Notes: a model not told the origin generated them from the sequence alone. Numbered from the stretch's first letter, positions 8,570 to 18,275 are shown. The stretch is DNA of 50,375 bases from Halioglobus sp. (GCA_020443425.1 JAGRIE010000005.1:1-50375); one strand, 5' to 3'. Numbers and translations: made by a program.

Positions 8570-8704
8570 GCCGCCGCCCTGGGCTGCGCAATGGCAGAGT
8601 CTGCAGCCCCGGGCGGGGTACCATGGCACTCCTTTGCAGAATGTCGCACTGATGTTAATTTGCTGGCCAAATCCCCGCCAGTCCACCCGATGGAGTAACC
8701 GTTC

Positions 8705-9778
8705 TTGAAGCCCATTGTTATCGCAGTCCTGTCTATCCTGGTTGCCGGCTGTGGCGATGCGGGGCAGGAGGGAACATTGCCGCAAGACGCCCGCACCACC
8801 AATGTCAGCACCGGGCTGCCGGGACAGCAGGATATCGAGATTGCGCTTACTGCAATCGGCAGCGTCGAAAGCCTGCACGATCCAACCGTGTCCGCCCAAA
8901 CCCCCGGACAGGTAGAGCAGGTTGTCATTCGCGAGGGTGACGCGGTGACAGAGGGACAACTGCTGGCGACCCTGGACAGTACCCTGCACGCGATAGAGAC
9001 CGCCAAGGCTGAGGCGGAAGTGCGCCGCTACAACGTGCTGGTACAAAACCAGCAGAGCGAAGTGAAACGACTGCAGCGCCTGGATGAATCACAATCTGTG
9101 TCCCGCGATGTGCTGGAGGACGAACAGGCCCAGCTGGAAATACTGGCGGCGCAGCGCGACGTGGCACGCAAGCAGTGGGAACACTTCCGCTACCTGGAAA
9201 GTAAAACACGCATTGTCGCGCCACTCGATGGACTGGTCACGCGGCGGCTTGTCTCCACCGGTGACTATGTCACCCCGGGGCAGGCGCTGTTCGAACTGGT
9301 GAGCGTGGACCGGCTGCGGGCGCGCATTGCCTTTCCCGAGCGCGACGCCTCCCGCATTGCCGTCGGGCAAACAGTGCGCCTGACCACACCCACTGCACCG
9401 GGTGTCAACGCAACTGGCGTCGTGGCGGCCGTCAACCCCCGGATCAAGATGCACAACCGCGCACAGGAGGTCATTGTCGAGTTCGACAATCCCGGCGGCT
9501 GGTTTCCCGGCGCCAGTGTCGATGCGACGCTGGTGGTGGAACGCCGCAGCAATGCACTGGTTGTCCCGCAGTTGGCCATTGTCGAGCGCAATGATCTGGA
9601 TGTGGTGTTTGTGATCGACGGCGAGCGAGCGCGTGCTGTGCCCGTTGAGACCGGCTGGCGCGAGTCTGCCTGGGTGGAAATTCGCCACGGCATCAGTGCC
9701 GATGACCGGGTCGTCGTCGAGGGAGCGAGCCTGCTGACCGATGGCAGCCGGGTCGGTGTAGAGCAACCCGGCCAGTGA
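8705..9778 (+). CDS. RND efflux periplasmic adaptor (membrane fusion lipoprotein)
   Basis: Membrane fusion protein of 357 aa linking an RND pump to an outer-membrane channel. It starts at TTG, supported by GGAG at 8692-8695 nine bases upstream. The signal peptide ends in the lipobox LVAGC, with lipidated C16. A biotinyl-lipoyl-like hairpin (about 65-190) contains GQVEQVVIREGDAVTEGQLLATLD, followed by a coiled coil and beta-barrel domains (KTRIVAPLDGLVTRRLVSTGDYVTPGQALFELV). Its stop overlaps the pump start in a 4-bp GTGA, indicating coupled translation. No TolC-type channel gene follows, so a channel encoded elsewhere must be used. Confidence 0.93.
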   Translation: MKPIVIAVLSILVAGCGDAGQEGTLPQDARTTNVSTGLPGQQDIEIALTAIGSVESLHDPTVSAQTPGQVEQVVIREGDAVTEGQLLATLDSTLHAIETAKAEAEVRRYNVLVQNQQSEVKRLQRLDESQSVSRDVLEDEQAQLEILAAQRDVARKQWEHFRYLESKTRIVAPLDGLVTRRLVSTGDYVTPGQALFELVSVDRLRARIAFPERDASRIAVGQTVRLTTPTAPGVNATGVVAAVNPRIKMHNRAQEVIVEFDNPGGWFPGASVDATLVVERRSNALVVPQLAIVERNDLDVVFVIDGERARAVPVETGWRESAWVEIRHGISADDRVVVEGASLLTDGSRVGVEQPGQ

Positions 9779-12700
9779 ATTTCGTCGAGCTGTTTGTCCG
9801 CCGCCGCGTACTCGCCTATATGCTGAGTGCGGCCATGCTGCTGTTCGGGGTGATCGGTCTGCGCGGCGTCGGCCTGGACCGCCTGCCGGATATCAATCCG
9901 CCGATGATCACCGTCACTACGGTCAATCCGGGAGCCAGCCCCGAGGTGATGGATGCCAGTGTCAGTGCGGTACTGGAATCCGCCGTCAACTCCGTGTCCG
10001 GCATCAAGCATATACAGTCTATGTCGGTTCCCGGCGTGTCCGAGGTCTGGGTGGAATTTATCCTGACCAAGGATCCGGACGTTGCCTTCAATGAAGTGCA
10101 GGCAAAAGTGAACCAGGTCATCAATGACCTGCCCAGGGAAGTGGAAACCCCGGTCGTCGCCAAACTGGACATGAATGCGGAACCGCTGGTATGGCTGGTG
10201 CTGAAGGGTGACCGATCACTCAACGACTTGAGTGTGGTGGCCCGCACCATGATCAAGCGCCAGCTGGAAAATATCGACGGTGTCGGCGGTGTCAGCATCG
10301 GCGGCGGGCGCGAGCGCAAGATCCGCGTCGACCTGGACCTGGCGCGGATGGCGGCGCTGCATATCACCGCGCAGGACGTGATTGCAGCCTTTGGCCGCGA
10401 GCATGTGCAACTCGCCGGTGGCTACCTGGTGGGCGGCATGCTGGAGAAATTGCTACACCTGGACCTCGAGTACCACAGTACCGCCGAACTGCAGGACCTG
10501 GTAATTACCTGGCGCGACCAGGTCCCGGTGACACTCGGACAGGTCGCGACGATCAGCGATGGCCTCGATGACAAGCGCAGCCTGGCGCGCTTTAACGGTG
10601 AAGAGGCCCTGTCGATCGCCGTGCGCAAGGTGAGGAACGCCAATACCGTGGCCATTGTCGACGAGATCACACGGCGCCTGGACAATGTGATCATCCCCTC
10701 CCTCCCGGATGGGGTGGAGCTGGTGGTGGCGACGGATGAGGCCGGCATTATTTCCCGCACCGCCCAGGCACTGTCGAACCATATCGTCGAAGGCACGCTG
10801 CTGGCGGCATTGGTGGTCTGGCTGTTCCTGCTGAACCTGCCGGCCACGGCCATTATTACCACAGCGATACCGGTGTCACTGGCCGGTGCCGTGGTGGTGA
10901 TGTATTTCGGTGGCTATACCTTCAACATCATGACACTCAGCGGCCTGTTGCTGCTGATCGGCGTGGTGGTCGACGATGCCATCGTGGTACTCGAAAATAT
11001 TCACCGGCATATCGAGGCCGGTGAGAACGACCAGGATGTCGCTGCCATCAAGGGGACCGGGGAAGTGGTGTTCGCCGTCATGGCGGCCACGCTGACCCTG
11101 GTCTGCATCTTTGCCACCGTCATTTTCATGGGCGGCATGATCGGCGTGTTCATGCGTTCATTCGCCGTGGTGGTGACCGTAGGCGTGCTCGCCTCGCTGT
11201 TTGTCTCGCTGAGCCTGACGCCGGCGCTGTGCGCGCGTTTCCTGAAACGTGACAGCGGCAGCCAAGGGCGCTTCAAGCAGGGCATCGCAAACGCACACCG
11301 GTGGCTGGAGGATCGCTATCGCCGGCTGCTGGAATTCGGGCTCAGGTTTCGCGCACTGGTGCTGGCCCTCACTTCGCTGCTGGTACTGTCCACTGGCTGG
11401 TTCCTGGGGCAGCTCGGCAGCGAGTTTTTCCCACCGGATGATGAATCGCGTTTTATGGTGCGACTGCAGGCGCCGCTGGGCACCTCCATCGAATACATGG
11501 AGCGCAAGATCACCCAGGTTGAAGCCATTCTGCAGCGCGTCGGTGAAGTCGACCGGGTGCTGGCGACAGTCGGCGCCAGCGAGGACAGCGAAGTCAGCGA
11601 GGCGACCCTGAATGTGATGCTGACACCACAGTCCGCGCGCGACCGAAGCCAGCAGGAGATTATGACCGAGGTCCGCGGCGCGCTGCAGCGGATCGCCGGT
11701 GTACAGGTCTACGTCATCTCCTACGCGATCTTCAGCGGTGCTGGGGAGCCTTTCAGCGCGTATATCACCGGGCCCGACCTGTACCGCGTGGCGGAACTCG
11801 CGCGCCAGATCGAAGAGCGCCTGAAACTGAATCCCGAAATGGGCGATGTGCGCATGGATCTCGAAATGGACAGGCCACAACTGTACTTTGACATCGACCG
11901 CAATCGCGCCCAGGCACTGGGCATCAGCACCCGGCAGATCGGCGACACCATCCGGGTACTGGCCGGCGGCGCGGATATCGCCAAATTCAATGCCCTGCCC
12001 GGCGACGGCGAGCGCTACGATGTAAGACTGTCCGCGCGACGCGACGCAGTGCGCGACGCCGGCGACCTCGAGCGGCTCTATATCCTCGGGCCGCAGAGCG
12101 AATTGCTGCCGCTGAACACCGTGGTCACGGTAAAGGAATCGCTGGGCCCGGCCGGCGTCGAACGCCACGACCTGCTGTTTGCCGCCGCGTTCAGGTCAAC
12201 GCCGCAGATTGATCTCGGGCAGGCGGTTATCGAGTTCACACGCATCGCGGATGAACTGTTACCGCCGGGTTACAGCGTGGCGCTGGCCGGCCAGACGGAA
12301 GAACTCGACGCCTCCAAAGGCGCAGTGCTGTTCCTGATGGCGACAGGCCTGATACTGGTCTATATGGTGCTGGCCAGCCAGTTCAACTCCTTCCTGCAAC
12401 CGCTACTGGTAATGCTGGCTCAGCCTCTTGCGATTGTCGGCGGAATCATCGGGCTGTGGGTAGCGGGCCACACACTGAACATCTACTCGATGATCGGCCT
12501 GGTACTGCTGGTGGGACTGGTATCAAAAAACTCTATCCTGTTGGTCGACCTGATCAACCGCTATCGCGATGAGGGCATGGATACTGCCACTGCAATCCGG
12601 CAGGCCTGTCCCCGGCGTATGCGTCCAGTGCTGATGACCTCTCTCACCATTGTGCTGGCGATGCTGCCGGCGGCAATCGGCGTCGGTGAGGGTGCGGGGC

Positions 12701-12840
12701 AGTACGGCCCGCTGGCGGTCGCGGTGATCGGCGGTATTATCAGCTCCACCCTGCTCACGCTGCTGGTGGTTCCGGTGGCCTATTCGCTGCTGGACCGCGC
12801 CCTGGCACGACAGCCGGTCGCCCACCCGGGGTCGGAGTGA
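9775..12840 (+). CDS. RND efflux pump, AcrB/HAE1-like inner-membrane transporter
   Basis: Proton-driven RND transporter of 1021 aa, the usual length, with 12 expected helices and two large periplasmic loops. TM4 carries the proton-relay aspartates in GVVVDDAIVVLEN and TM10 the partner lysine in GLVSKNSILLVDLIN. The start is GTG, inside the adaptor stop (GTGA). Substrates are probably hydrophobic compounds such as drugs, solvents or fatty-acid-like molecules; specificity cannot be told. No dedicated regulator is adjacent. Confidence 0.95.
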   Translation: MNFVELFVRRRVLAYMLSAAMLLFGVIGLRGVGLDRLPDINPPMITVTTVNPGASPEVMDASVSAVLESAVNSVSGIKHIQSMSVPGVSEVWVEFILTKDPDVAFNEVQAKVNQVINDLPREVETPVVAKLDMNAEPLVWLVLKGDRSLNDLSVVARTMIKRQLENIDGVGGVSIGGGRERKIRVDLDLARMAALHITAQDVIAAFGREHVQLAGGYLVGGMLEKLLHLDLEYHSTAELQDLVITWRDQVPVTLGQVATISDGLDDKRSLARFNGEEALSIAVRKVRNANTVAIVDEITRRLDNVIIPSLPDGVELVVATDEAGIISRTAQALSNHIVEGTLLAALVVWLFLLNLPATAIITTAIPVSLAGAVVVMYFGGYTFNIMTLSGLLLLIGVVVDDAIVVLENIHRHIEAGENDQDVAAIKGTGEVVFAVMAATLTLVCIFATVIFMGGMIGVFMRSFAVVVTVGVLASLFVSLSLTPALCARFLKRDSGSQGRFKQGIANAHRWLEDRYRRLLEFGLRFRALVLALTSLLVLSTGWFLGQLGSEFFPPDDESRFMVRLQAPLGTSIEYMERKITQVEAILQRVGEVDRVLATVGASEDSEVSEATLNVMLTPQSARDRSQQEIMTEVRGALQRIAGVQVYVISYAIFSGAGEPFSAYITGPDLYRVAELARQIEERLKLNPEMGDVRMDLEMDRPQLYFDIDRNRAQALGISTRQIGDTIRVLAGGADIAKFNALPGDGERYDVRLSARRDAVRDAGDLERLYILGPQSELLPLNTVVTVKESLGPAGVERHDLLFAAAFRSTPQIDLGQAVIEFTRIADELLPPGYSVALAGQTEELDASKGAVLFLMATGLILVYMVLASQFNSFLQPLLVMLAQPLAIVGGIIGLWVAGHTLNIYSMIGLVLLVGLVSKNSILLVDLINRYRDEGMDTATAIRQACPRRMRPVLMTSLTIVLAMLPAAIGVGEGAGQYGPLAVAVIGGIISSTLLTLLVVPVAYSLLDRALARQPVAHPGSE

Positions 12841-12871
12841 GCCTACCGGCAGCGCACGCCTGAACCGGCCA

Positions 12872-13687
12872 CTACCGCTCGATGGCCTGGTTGTCCAGGT
12901 TGGTGATATCGAAGGCCGGCACATACATCTGGGCGTTTTTACCACCATCCACCGGCAATACCACACTGGTGATAAACGATGCCTCGTCGGAGGCCAGGAA
13001 GCAGATCGCCTGGGCAACCTCCTCGGGCGTGGCGGCACGCTGCATCGGAATGGCATCCGTAATGATCTTTTTCACCGCATCGTTCTTGAGGGTGGCGGCA
13101 TTGAGCCCCGGGGTATCCACTGCGCCCGGCGCCACCACATTGATGCGCACATTGTGCGGCGCCGCCTCCATCGCGGCACACTGGCTGAACTGGTTGAGCG
13201 CTGCTTTCGCCGCACCGTAGGCACCGGCGGCGATACCCGCGCGCAGGCTGCTCACCGAGGAGATATTGACGATTGAACCACTGCGTTGCGGGATCATGAT
13301 GCGCAGTGCCGCCTGTACGCCGATGAAAACACTGTCGACACCGATACCAAAGTTGGCACGCCAGTCCTCCAGCGTCTGGTCCACCACCATACCGCCGATC
13401 ACCGAGGGCGCGTTGTTCACCAGTACATCGAGGCGACCGTGCTTGCGCGCGGTGTCATTGATCATCGCCGCAAAGGCCTCGGTATCGCCGACGTCCAGCG
13501 CGTAACCGGTAAAACTGCCGCTCAGGCCCTGTGTCGCCGCCTCCAGCTCTTCCAGCTTTGGCTTGCGCCGCGCGCAGCTGACGACATGGGCCCCCTCGGC
13601 CACCAGCTGCAGGACCGTACTCCTGCCAATTCCCATGCTGCCACCTGTGACAATGGCTACCCTGCCCTCAAACCGTGCTCTGCTCAT
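12872..13687 (-). CDS. SDR family oxidoreductase (third gene of SDR-hotdog-SDR operon)
   Basis: Classical short-chain dehydrogenase/reductase, 271 aa. It has the nucleotide-binding TGGSMGIG near residue 14, NNAPS in place of the usual NNAG, catalytic serine in NISSVSS, and YGAAK as the YxxxK pair. CARRKPK after the second strand suggests NADP(H) preference. A C-terminal tail beyond the usual DGG motif is about 20 residues longer than average. It lies 9 bp after the hotdog dehydratase gene, so the two are surely co-transcribed. A 3-hydroxyacyl-CoA or alcohol dehydrogenase step is plausible; the substrate is unknown. Confidence 0.9.
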   Translation of the reverse strand: MSRARFEGRVAIVTGGSMGIGRSTVLQLVAEGAHVVSCARRKPKLEELEAATQGLSGSFTGYALDVGDTEAFAAMINDTARKHGRLDVLVNNAPSVIGGMVVDQTLEDWRANFGIGVDSVFIGVQAALRIMIPQRSGSIVNISSVSSLRAGIAAGAYGAAKAALNQFSQCAAMEAAPHNVRINVVAPGAVDTPGLNAATLKNDAVKKIITDAIPMQRAATPEEVAQAICFLASDEASFITSVVLPVDGGKNAQMYVPAFDITNLDNQAIER

Positions 13688-13696
13688 CTGCCTGTC

Positions 13697-14728
13697 CTAT
13701 ACCGTTGTACGTTTGCCGGGCAATGCCAGCGTTGCGGTGCCGGAGGTATGCAGCCCCCGGCGGTTACTGCCACTGAATTCCACGCTTACAGCCGCACCGG
13801 CCGCCCGTGGTTCGATAGCGTTTATCGTCCCGCGCATCACCATGACATCACCGGGGAAATTGGGCACCATCAAGCTGAAAGCGATCTTTTCCAGCCGGCT
13901 GCCCGCGCCTGCCCAGTCGCCGAGGTAGCGCGCTGACAGGCCACTGGTGGTCAGGATATTCATGAAAATATCCGGCATGCCTGCGGCCTGCGCCGCGGGG
14001 AGGTTGTGGTGCACGGGAATAAAATCCTGGGTCGCAATCGCACCGCCGACAATCAGCTTGTGCGTGACAGGCAAGTGCAGTTCCGGCAGCACATCGCCCA
14101 GCTGCAGGCCGGCAATATCGAGGTCGCTGTAGTCCGGCTGCCACCCGGGGGCGCCACCTTCGGGCGCTGCGCCCTCGTCGACTGCCGGCGCCTGCGGTGC
14201 TGGCGCCACCGGCTCATTTCCCTCAGCCGCAGCGGGCTGGTACTGGAAGTAGGTGATCAGGGCATCTGCGAACAGGACATCATCCTGCGTCAGGTACTCC
14301 ACGCGCTCCGTCACAAAATAGCCGGTTCCCAGCCGGGTCGACTTGCGCTCACTGATGTTGACCACGCTGGTGAAGTGCCGGGGGCGGTCACCGACGCGCA
14401 GGTAGTGATGGAAGCTGATATCGTAGCTGACTGCGACATTGGCCGCGTAACCGATAGTGCGCATTTCATCAAACACACGGTAGGGCGCTGCCGATGTGGA
14501 GCCCGGTGCATAGCAGTCGTTGATATCGCGCATGGTCCACATCTGCATCATCGCCGGCGGTGCAATCTGCCCAGGGCCACGGTGATAGCAGGGATTGTTG
14601 TCTCCCATCGCGGAACACCACTGCCAGATCTGCGTTGCACTGACCGGGTTGTGACTCAGGTAGGGGCCGAGTCGCTGCCCCTTCAGGCCCTGCAGCATCC
14701 GGGCTTCCTGCTCTGGTACATTCGACAT
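13697..14728 (-). CDS. Double-hotdog MaoC-type acyl-CoA dehydratase/hydratase
   Basis: Protein of 343 aa with two hotdog halves. The N-terminal half (about 10-145) resembles FAS1-like/MaoC dehydratase domains. The C-terminal half (about 205-340) carries the hydratase-2 pattern D-x4-H in ATQDFIPVHHN, the usual catalytic pair. A linker rich in Ala, Pro and Glu (about 146-180) separates them. Such proteins hydrate or dehydrate enoyl-/3-hydroxyacyl-CoA. The ATG at 14728 is chosen because a GGAG precedes it and because it lies 13 bp after the upstream SDR stop; an in-frame start at 14944 would overlap that gene. Similar architecture occurs in steroid side-chain hydratases, which is suggestive but not proof. 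Confidence 0.82.
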   Translation of the reverse strand: MSNVPEQEARMLQGLKGQRLGPYLSHNPVSATQIWQWCSAMGDNNPCYHRGPGQIAPPAMMQMWTMRDINDCYAPGSTSAAPYRVFDEMRTIGYAANVAVSYDISFHHYLRVGDRPRHFTSVVNISERKSTRLGTGYFVTERVEYLTQDDVLFADALITYFQYQPAAAEGNEPVAPAPQAPAVDEGAAPEGGAPGWQPDYSDLDIAGLQLGDVLPELHLPVTHKLIVGGAIATQDFIPVHHNLPAAQAAGMPDIFMNILTTSGLSARYLGDWAGAGSRLEKIAFSLMVPNFPGDVMVMRGTINAIEPRAAGAAVSVEFSGSNRRGLHTSGTATLALPGKRTTV

Positions 14729-14741
14729 CGTAGCGCTCCGT

Positions 14742-15494
14742 TCAGCCCAGATTGGCCTGGCCGCCATCCAGTGCAATACTCTGGCCGTTGACATAGGCCG
14801 AAGCGTCCGAACACAGCATCGCGACAAAGCGCCCGATGTCCTCCTCGCACTCGCCCACCCGCCGCTGTGGAATAGTGGCAACGAAAGCCGCCGCCTCCTC
14901 CGGGTGATTTTCCATCCACCACTGCAGCCCCGGCGACTTCGCATGCGGCAGGATCACATTGCTGCGGATACCCTCCCCGCCCCATTCACAGGCCGCCGCC
15001 CGGGTCAGTGCACGGATCGCCTCCTTGGTCGCCGCGTAGGCGCCGTAGCCGGTCATATCCCAGCGCATGGCGGCAGCGCTGGCGAGATTGACAATACAGC
15101 CGTCGCCGCGCAGGTGCGGCCGGCAGAGCTTCATCAAACGGAAAGTCGCCAGCGGGCCGGACTCCCAGCCGGCGGCGAAGCTGTCATCGCTGACCTGGTC
15201 CAGCGTGCCCAGCGGCACCTCCTGCGCATTGTTGACCAGTATCTGCAGGCTGCCGTAGTGCGCCAGCACTTGCGCCACGCAATCCTGCATCGAAGGCAGG
15301 GATTTGACATCGCAGACGACCGGCAAGGCGTCGCCGCCGCGCTGTCGAATCAGCTCACAGGTCGCGTCCAGCTTTTCTCGCGTGCGACCTGTCACCGCAA
15401 CCCGGGCACCCTCGGCGGCCAGCGCAAGCGCAATCCCCTGCCCGACACCCTGCCCTGCCCCGGTGACCAGCGCCGTTTTCGCTGTCAGTAACAT
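14742..15494 (-). CDS. SDR family oxidoreductase (first gene of SDR-hotdog-SDR operon)
   Basis: Classical SDR of 250 aa with TGAGQGVG near residue 11, VTGRTREK (suggesting NADP binding), NNAQE, LASAAAM and the YxxxK pair in YGAYAATK. The C-terminal LDGGQANLG is typical. A GGGAG Shine-Dalgarno lies about 10 bases before the ATG at 15494. It leads a compact three-gene minus-strand operon with the hotdog protein and a second SDR, a set that would suit oxidation of a hydroxyacyl-CoA around a hydratase step. Confidence 0.9.
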   Translation of the reverse strand: MLLTAKTALVTGAGQGVGQGIALALAAEGARVAVTGRTREKLDATCELIRQRGGDALPVVCDVKSLPSMQDCVAQVLAHYGSLQILVNNAQEVPLGTLDQVSDDSFAAGWESGPLATFRLMKLCRPHLRGDGCIVNLASAAAMRWDMTGYGAYAATKEAIRALTRAAACEWGGEGIRSNVILPHAKSPGLQWWMENHPEEAAAFVATIPQRRVGECEEDIGRFVAMLCSDASAYVNGQSIALDGGQANLG

Positions 15495-15593
15495 GTACTC
15501 TACTCCCGTGTTCGCCGATTCCGGCGTTCAGTGTAGCCGGTATCCCCGCTTGTCGCTGCCCCGGCACGAGGGCAAAGCGGCCGTGGTACAAGC

Positions 15594-15622
15594 AAAAAAA
15601 CCGCGGCCCGGCAGGACGCGGT
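15594..15622 (-). terminator. Intrinsic terminator of the TonB receptor gene
   Basis: Read on the minus strand, ACCGCG (15622-15617) and CGCGGT (15605-15600) form a 6-bp stem with an 11-base loop, followed directly by T7. It lies about 77 bp after the receptor stop and just before the SDR operon, separating the two transcription units. Confidence 0.7.
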
Positions 15623-15698
15623 GGAAAGGCCCTTACCAGCGGTTCCGCGGGTCAGCGCAGCGGGCGGCGCAGGCTCCGCTGCCGCCCGCCGCAGACGC

Positions 15699-18245
15699 TC
15701 AGTACTCGTAGGCCACTTCGATACCGTAGGTACGCGGATCACCGTAGTTTTGCGTGATCAGGCCAATGTCATTGCCAAAGTTGATCCCGTAGGTCGGATA
15801 GCTTTCATCGGTCAGGTTCTTGCCCCAGAGCGTGAAGCGCATCGTGCCGCCACCCACTTCGACATTCTCCAGACTGAGGCGGGCATCCACCAGGGTGCGG
15901 GAATCCAGCTCGCGGTTCTCATACAGTATCGGCACCGTGGGGCCGCCTCGACTGACCGTGACAAGCGCCGGATAGGCCGCAGAGGCATACCACTGGTCCT
16001 GCCAGTTCAGGTTGAGGTAACCGGTGACCTCGCCCCAGGCGGTGCGTGCAAAAACGTAGTCTGCATAGAGGTTGAACTGGTTGTCAGGCGAGCCACCGCG
16101 CTTGGCAAAATCCTTGCCTATGAGGCAGTCACTCGGGTCAAGTGTGCCGCACACGTCGGGGAACTCGTCGAAGTCACCGTGAATATAGGCGTAGCTGAGG
16201 CCGACAATCAGGTCATCGATCGGCGCTACCTGTATTTCCAGTTCCCCACCCCAGCGCTCGGCTTTACCGGCATTGCTGATGTTGGTGGTGGGCGTGCCGT
16301 CCACCGTTTCAATCAGGCTGACCTGCAGGTCGTCATAGGTGTAGGTGTACAGCGCCGCGTTGACGCGCAGGCGGCTGTCCCACAGCTCACTTTTCACGCC
16401 GATTTCGTACTGGTCTATGGTCTCCTCTTCAAACGGCGCGCTGTCGAAGGCCTCGCCGTTGAAGCCGCCACTGCGGTACCCATTGCCGTAGCGGAAGTAG
16501 GTATTGATTTCATCCGTGGCCTGGTACGCCACTGTGAAGCTGCCGCTGACATTGTCGAAGGACTTGTCATTACTGGCGCTCATCGCCGGCGTCGGGGCTG
16601 TGAGTGCACCGGTCATTTCACCGTTATTCCAGTTGATGTCCTTGTCTTCCTCCGTGTACCGCAGGCCGCCGGTGAACGACAGTCGATCATCCAGCCAGCC
16701 AGGGGTCCAGGTGGCCTGGCCGTATGCGGCCCAGGCCTCCGTGGTCATTTTGTAACGCGTCTCCCCGTAGGGCGCCAACGGCACCAGCGCGGTGGAAGAG
16801 CGACGGTATTTTGCCGTGTCCTCGAAGTAGTACAGGCCACCGACGTACTCAATCTGGTCCGTGGAGCCTATGACCTGCAACTCCTGCGAAAACTGGTCAT
16901 AGTCCGACACACTGTCCTGCGAGAAATGCAGTGCACCGCCCTCGGCATCAATCTGGTTCCAGAATGCGTCGATTGGCAGGAAGGTCGCATTGTTACCGCC
17001 GGTCACACCGTAGATGGAGCCGAGGGTCAGGTGTGCCAGGTCGTTCCAGGCAGCGACACCGTTGGCGTCATTCCTGCTATCGATGGAATCGATGTCACCG
17101 CGCGCCTTGGTTTTGCTGGTGCGATAACCGGTGATCGACTTGAAGGTGATCTCGTCCTTATCCCAGGCCAGTGTCAGTCCGTGCCCCTCACTGTCCACTT
17201 TGGAGCGCGGCGTGACATCGATACCGCCGCGATTGCGCCGGCCTTCACCGGCCGCCACGCTGTCCTCGTAGACGCTGATGGTTTTTTGCAGCGATGGCAC
17301 CCAGCGCTGGCCGATGCGTGGATCCGTACCCGGCGTTGCCGCCCAGGCCTGCGCCTGGGCCAGTGTTCCCTGCAGCGCGCCAATCCTGTTCGCACTGGTG
17401 GCACCCAGCGGGTTGATGCCGACAACGGCGTCCAGGTTGTTGACTTCATCCAGCTGTGAGCCGTCATAGGCGTAGTCTGCCCGCAGATTCTCGGTAATGT
17501 CCCAGGCCAGCCCTACCCGCCACGCCTGGCGATCGAGATCGTTGAAGTCATCACCGTTCGTGGTATTGGTATAAAAACCATCCCGGTCGCGGGTCTGCAC
17601 GCCGAAGTTGGCCGCGAGTCGCCCCGCGCCGACACCCACCTGCCCTATGGAGGGCGTATCCACATTCAGCTGGGCCCCATAGTAGTCGTGGTTGCCCACT
17701 GAACCGACCGCCCGCACCCCGAATTCGCCACTGGGCTTGCGCGTGATGTAGTTCACTGCACCACCGGTGGAGTTGCGCCCATACAGCGTGCCCTGGGGCC
17801 CCCGCAGCACTTCAATGCGCTCCAGTTCCGCCACGTCAACGGATACGCCGGTCATCTTCCCGAGGTAGACACCATCCATATAGATGCCGACGGCTGGATC
17901 AAGCGACAGGTTTGACGGCGAGCCGCCGGCGACACCGCGAATCGACAAACTGGTACTGCCGCGGCTGCCCGGCGCGGTGAAGCCTCCCACACTGGGAATC
18001 TGGCCGAGCAGGTCGGCAACATTCGATATCCCGCGCTGTTCAATATCTTTCTGGCTGAACGCAGTGATGGCGATCGGAACTTCCTGCAGGCTCTCAGTGC
18101 GCTTCTCAGCCGTCACCACCACCTCCTCAAGCACTGTCCCCGACGGCGCCGGGGTCTGCGCCTGCGACGGCGCGGCCATCGTTGCCACCAGCGCGGACAC
18201 TGCCAGCACCATGGGATGTATCGGTGAAATATTTCGTAATGACAT
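15699..18245 (-). CDS. TonB-dependent outer-membrane receptor
   Basis: Outer-membrane active-transport protein of 848 aa. A signal peptide (about 1-30) ends near PSQAQ, followed by a TonB box (LEEVVVTAEKR), a plug domain (about 50-165, with IRGVAGG, YMDGVYLG and the LRGPQGTLYGRNSTGGAVNYIT signature) and a 22-strand-type barrel ending in YEY. The family takes up siderophores, but in marine degraders also many hydrophobic or sugar substrates. Neighbouring catabolic genes, and the absence of iron genes, favour an organic substrate. The ATG at 18245 has GGGAG six bases ahead; another ATG at 18251 is too close to it. A strong terminator follows. Confidence 0.93.
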   Translation of the reverse strand: MSLRNISPIHPMVLAVSALVATMAAPSQAQTPAPSGTVLEEVVVTAEKRTESLQEVPIAITAFSQKDIEQRGISNVADLLGQIPSVGGFTAPGSRGSTSLSIRGVAGGSPSNLSLDPAVGIYMDGVYLGKMTGVSVDVAELERIEVLRGPQGTLYGRNSTGGAVNYITRKPSGEFGVRAVGSVGNHDYYGAQLNVDTPSIGQVGVGAGRLAANFGVQTRDRDGFYTNTTNGDDFNDLDRQAWRVGLAWDITENLRADYAYDGSQLDEVNNLDAVVGINPLGATSANRIGALQGTLAQAQAWAATPGTDPRIGQRWVPSLQKTISVYEDSVAAGEGRRNRGGIDVTPRSKVDSEGHGLTLAWDKDEITFKSITGYRTSKTKARGDIDSIDSRNDANGVAAWNDLAHLTLGSIYGVTGGNNATFLPIDAFWNQIDAEGGALHFSQDSVSDYDQFSQELQVIGSTDQIEYVGGLYYFEDTAKYRRSSTALVPLAPYGETRYKMTTEAWAAYGQATWTPGWLDDRLSFTGGLRYTEEDKDINWNNGEMTGALTAPTPAMSASNDKSFDNVSGSFTVAYQATDEINTYFRYGNGYRSGGFNGEAFDSAPFEEETIDQYEIGVKSELWDSRLRVNAALYTYTYDDLQVSLIETVDGTPTTNISNAGKAERWGGELEIQVAPIDDLIVGLSYAYIHGDFDEFPDVCGTLDPSDCLIGKDFAKRGGSPDNQFNLYADYVFARTAWGEVTGYLNLNWQDQWYASAAYPALVTVSRGGPTVPILYENRELDSRTLVDARLSLENVEVGGGTMRFTLWGKNLTDESYPTYGINFGNDIGLITQNYGDPRTYGIEVAYEY

Positions 18246-18257
18246 AGCCATCTCCCT

Positions 18258-18275
18258 CTTTATCTTTATCTTTAT
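18258..18275. repeat. Three tandem copies of CTTTAT in the TonB receptor leader
   Basis: Three perfect 6-bp copies lie directly upstream of the receptor's Shine-Dalgarno (ATAAAG x3 on its coding strand). Copy-number change would alter the 5' leader length in 6-base steps; any regulatory role is speculation. Confidence 0.6.

Noticed and set aside
15621-17459. A 612-codon plus-strand frame antisense to the TonB receptor
   Set aside because: The receptor has complete plug and barrel signatures here; the antisense frame lacks a ribosome site and recognisable motifs.
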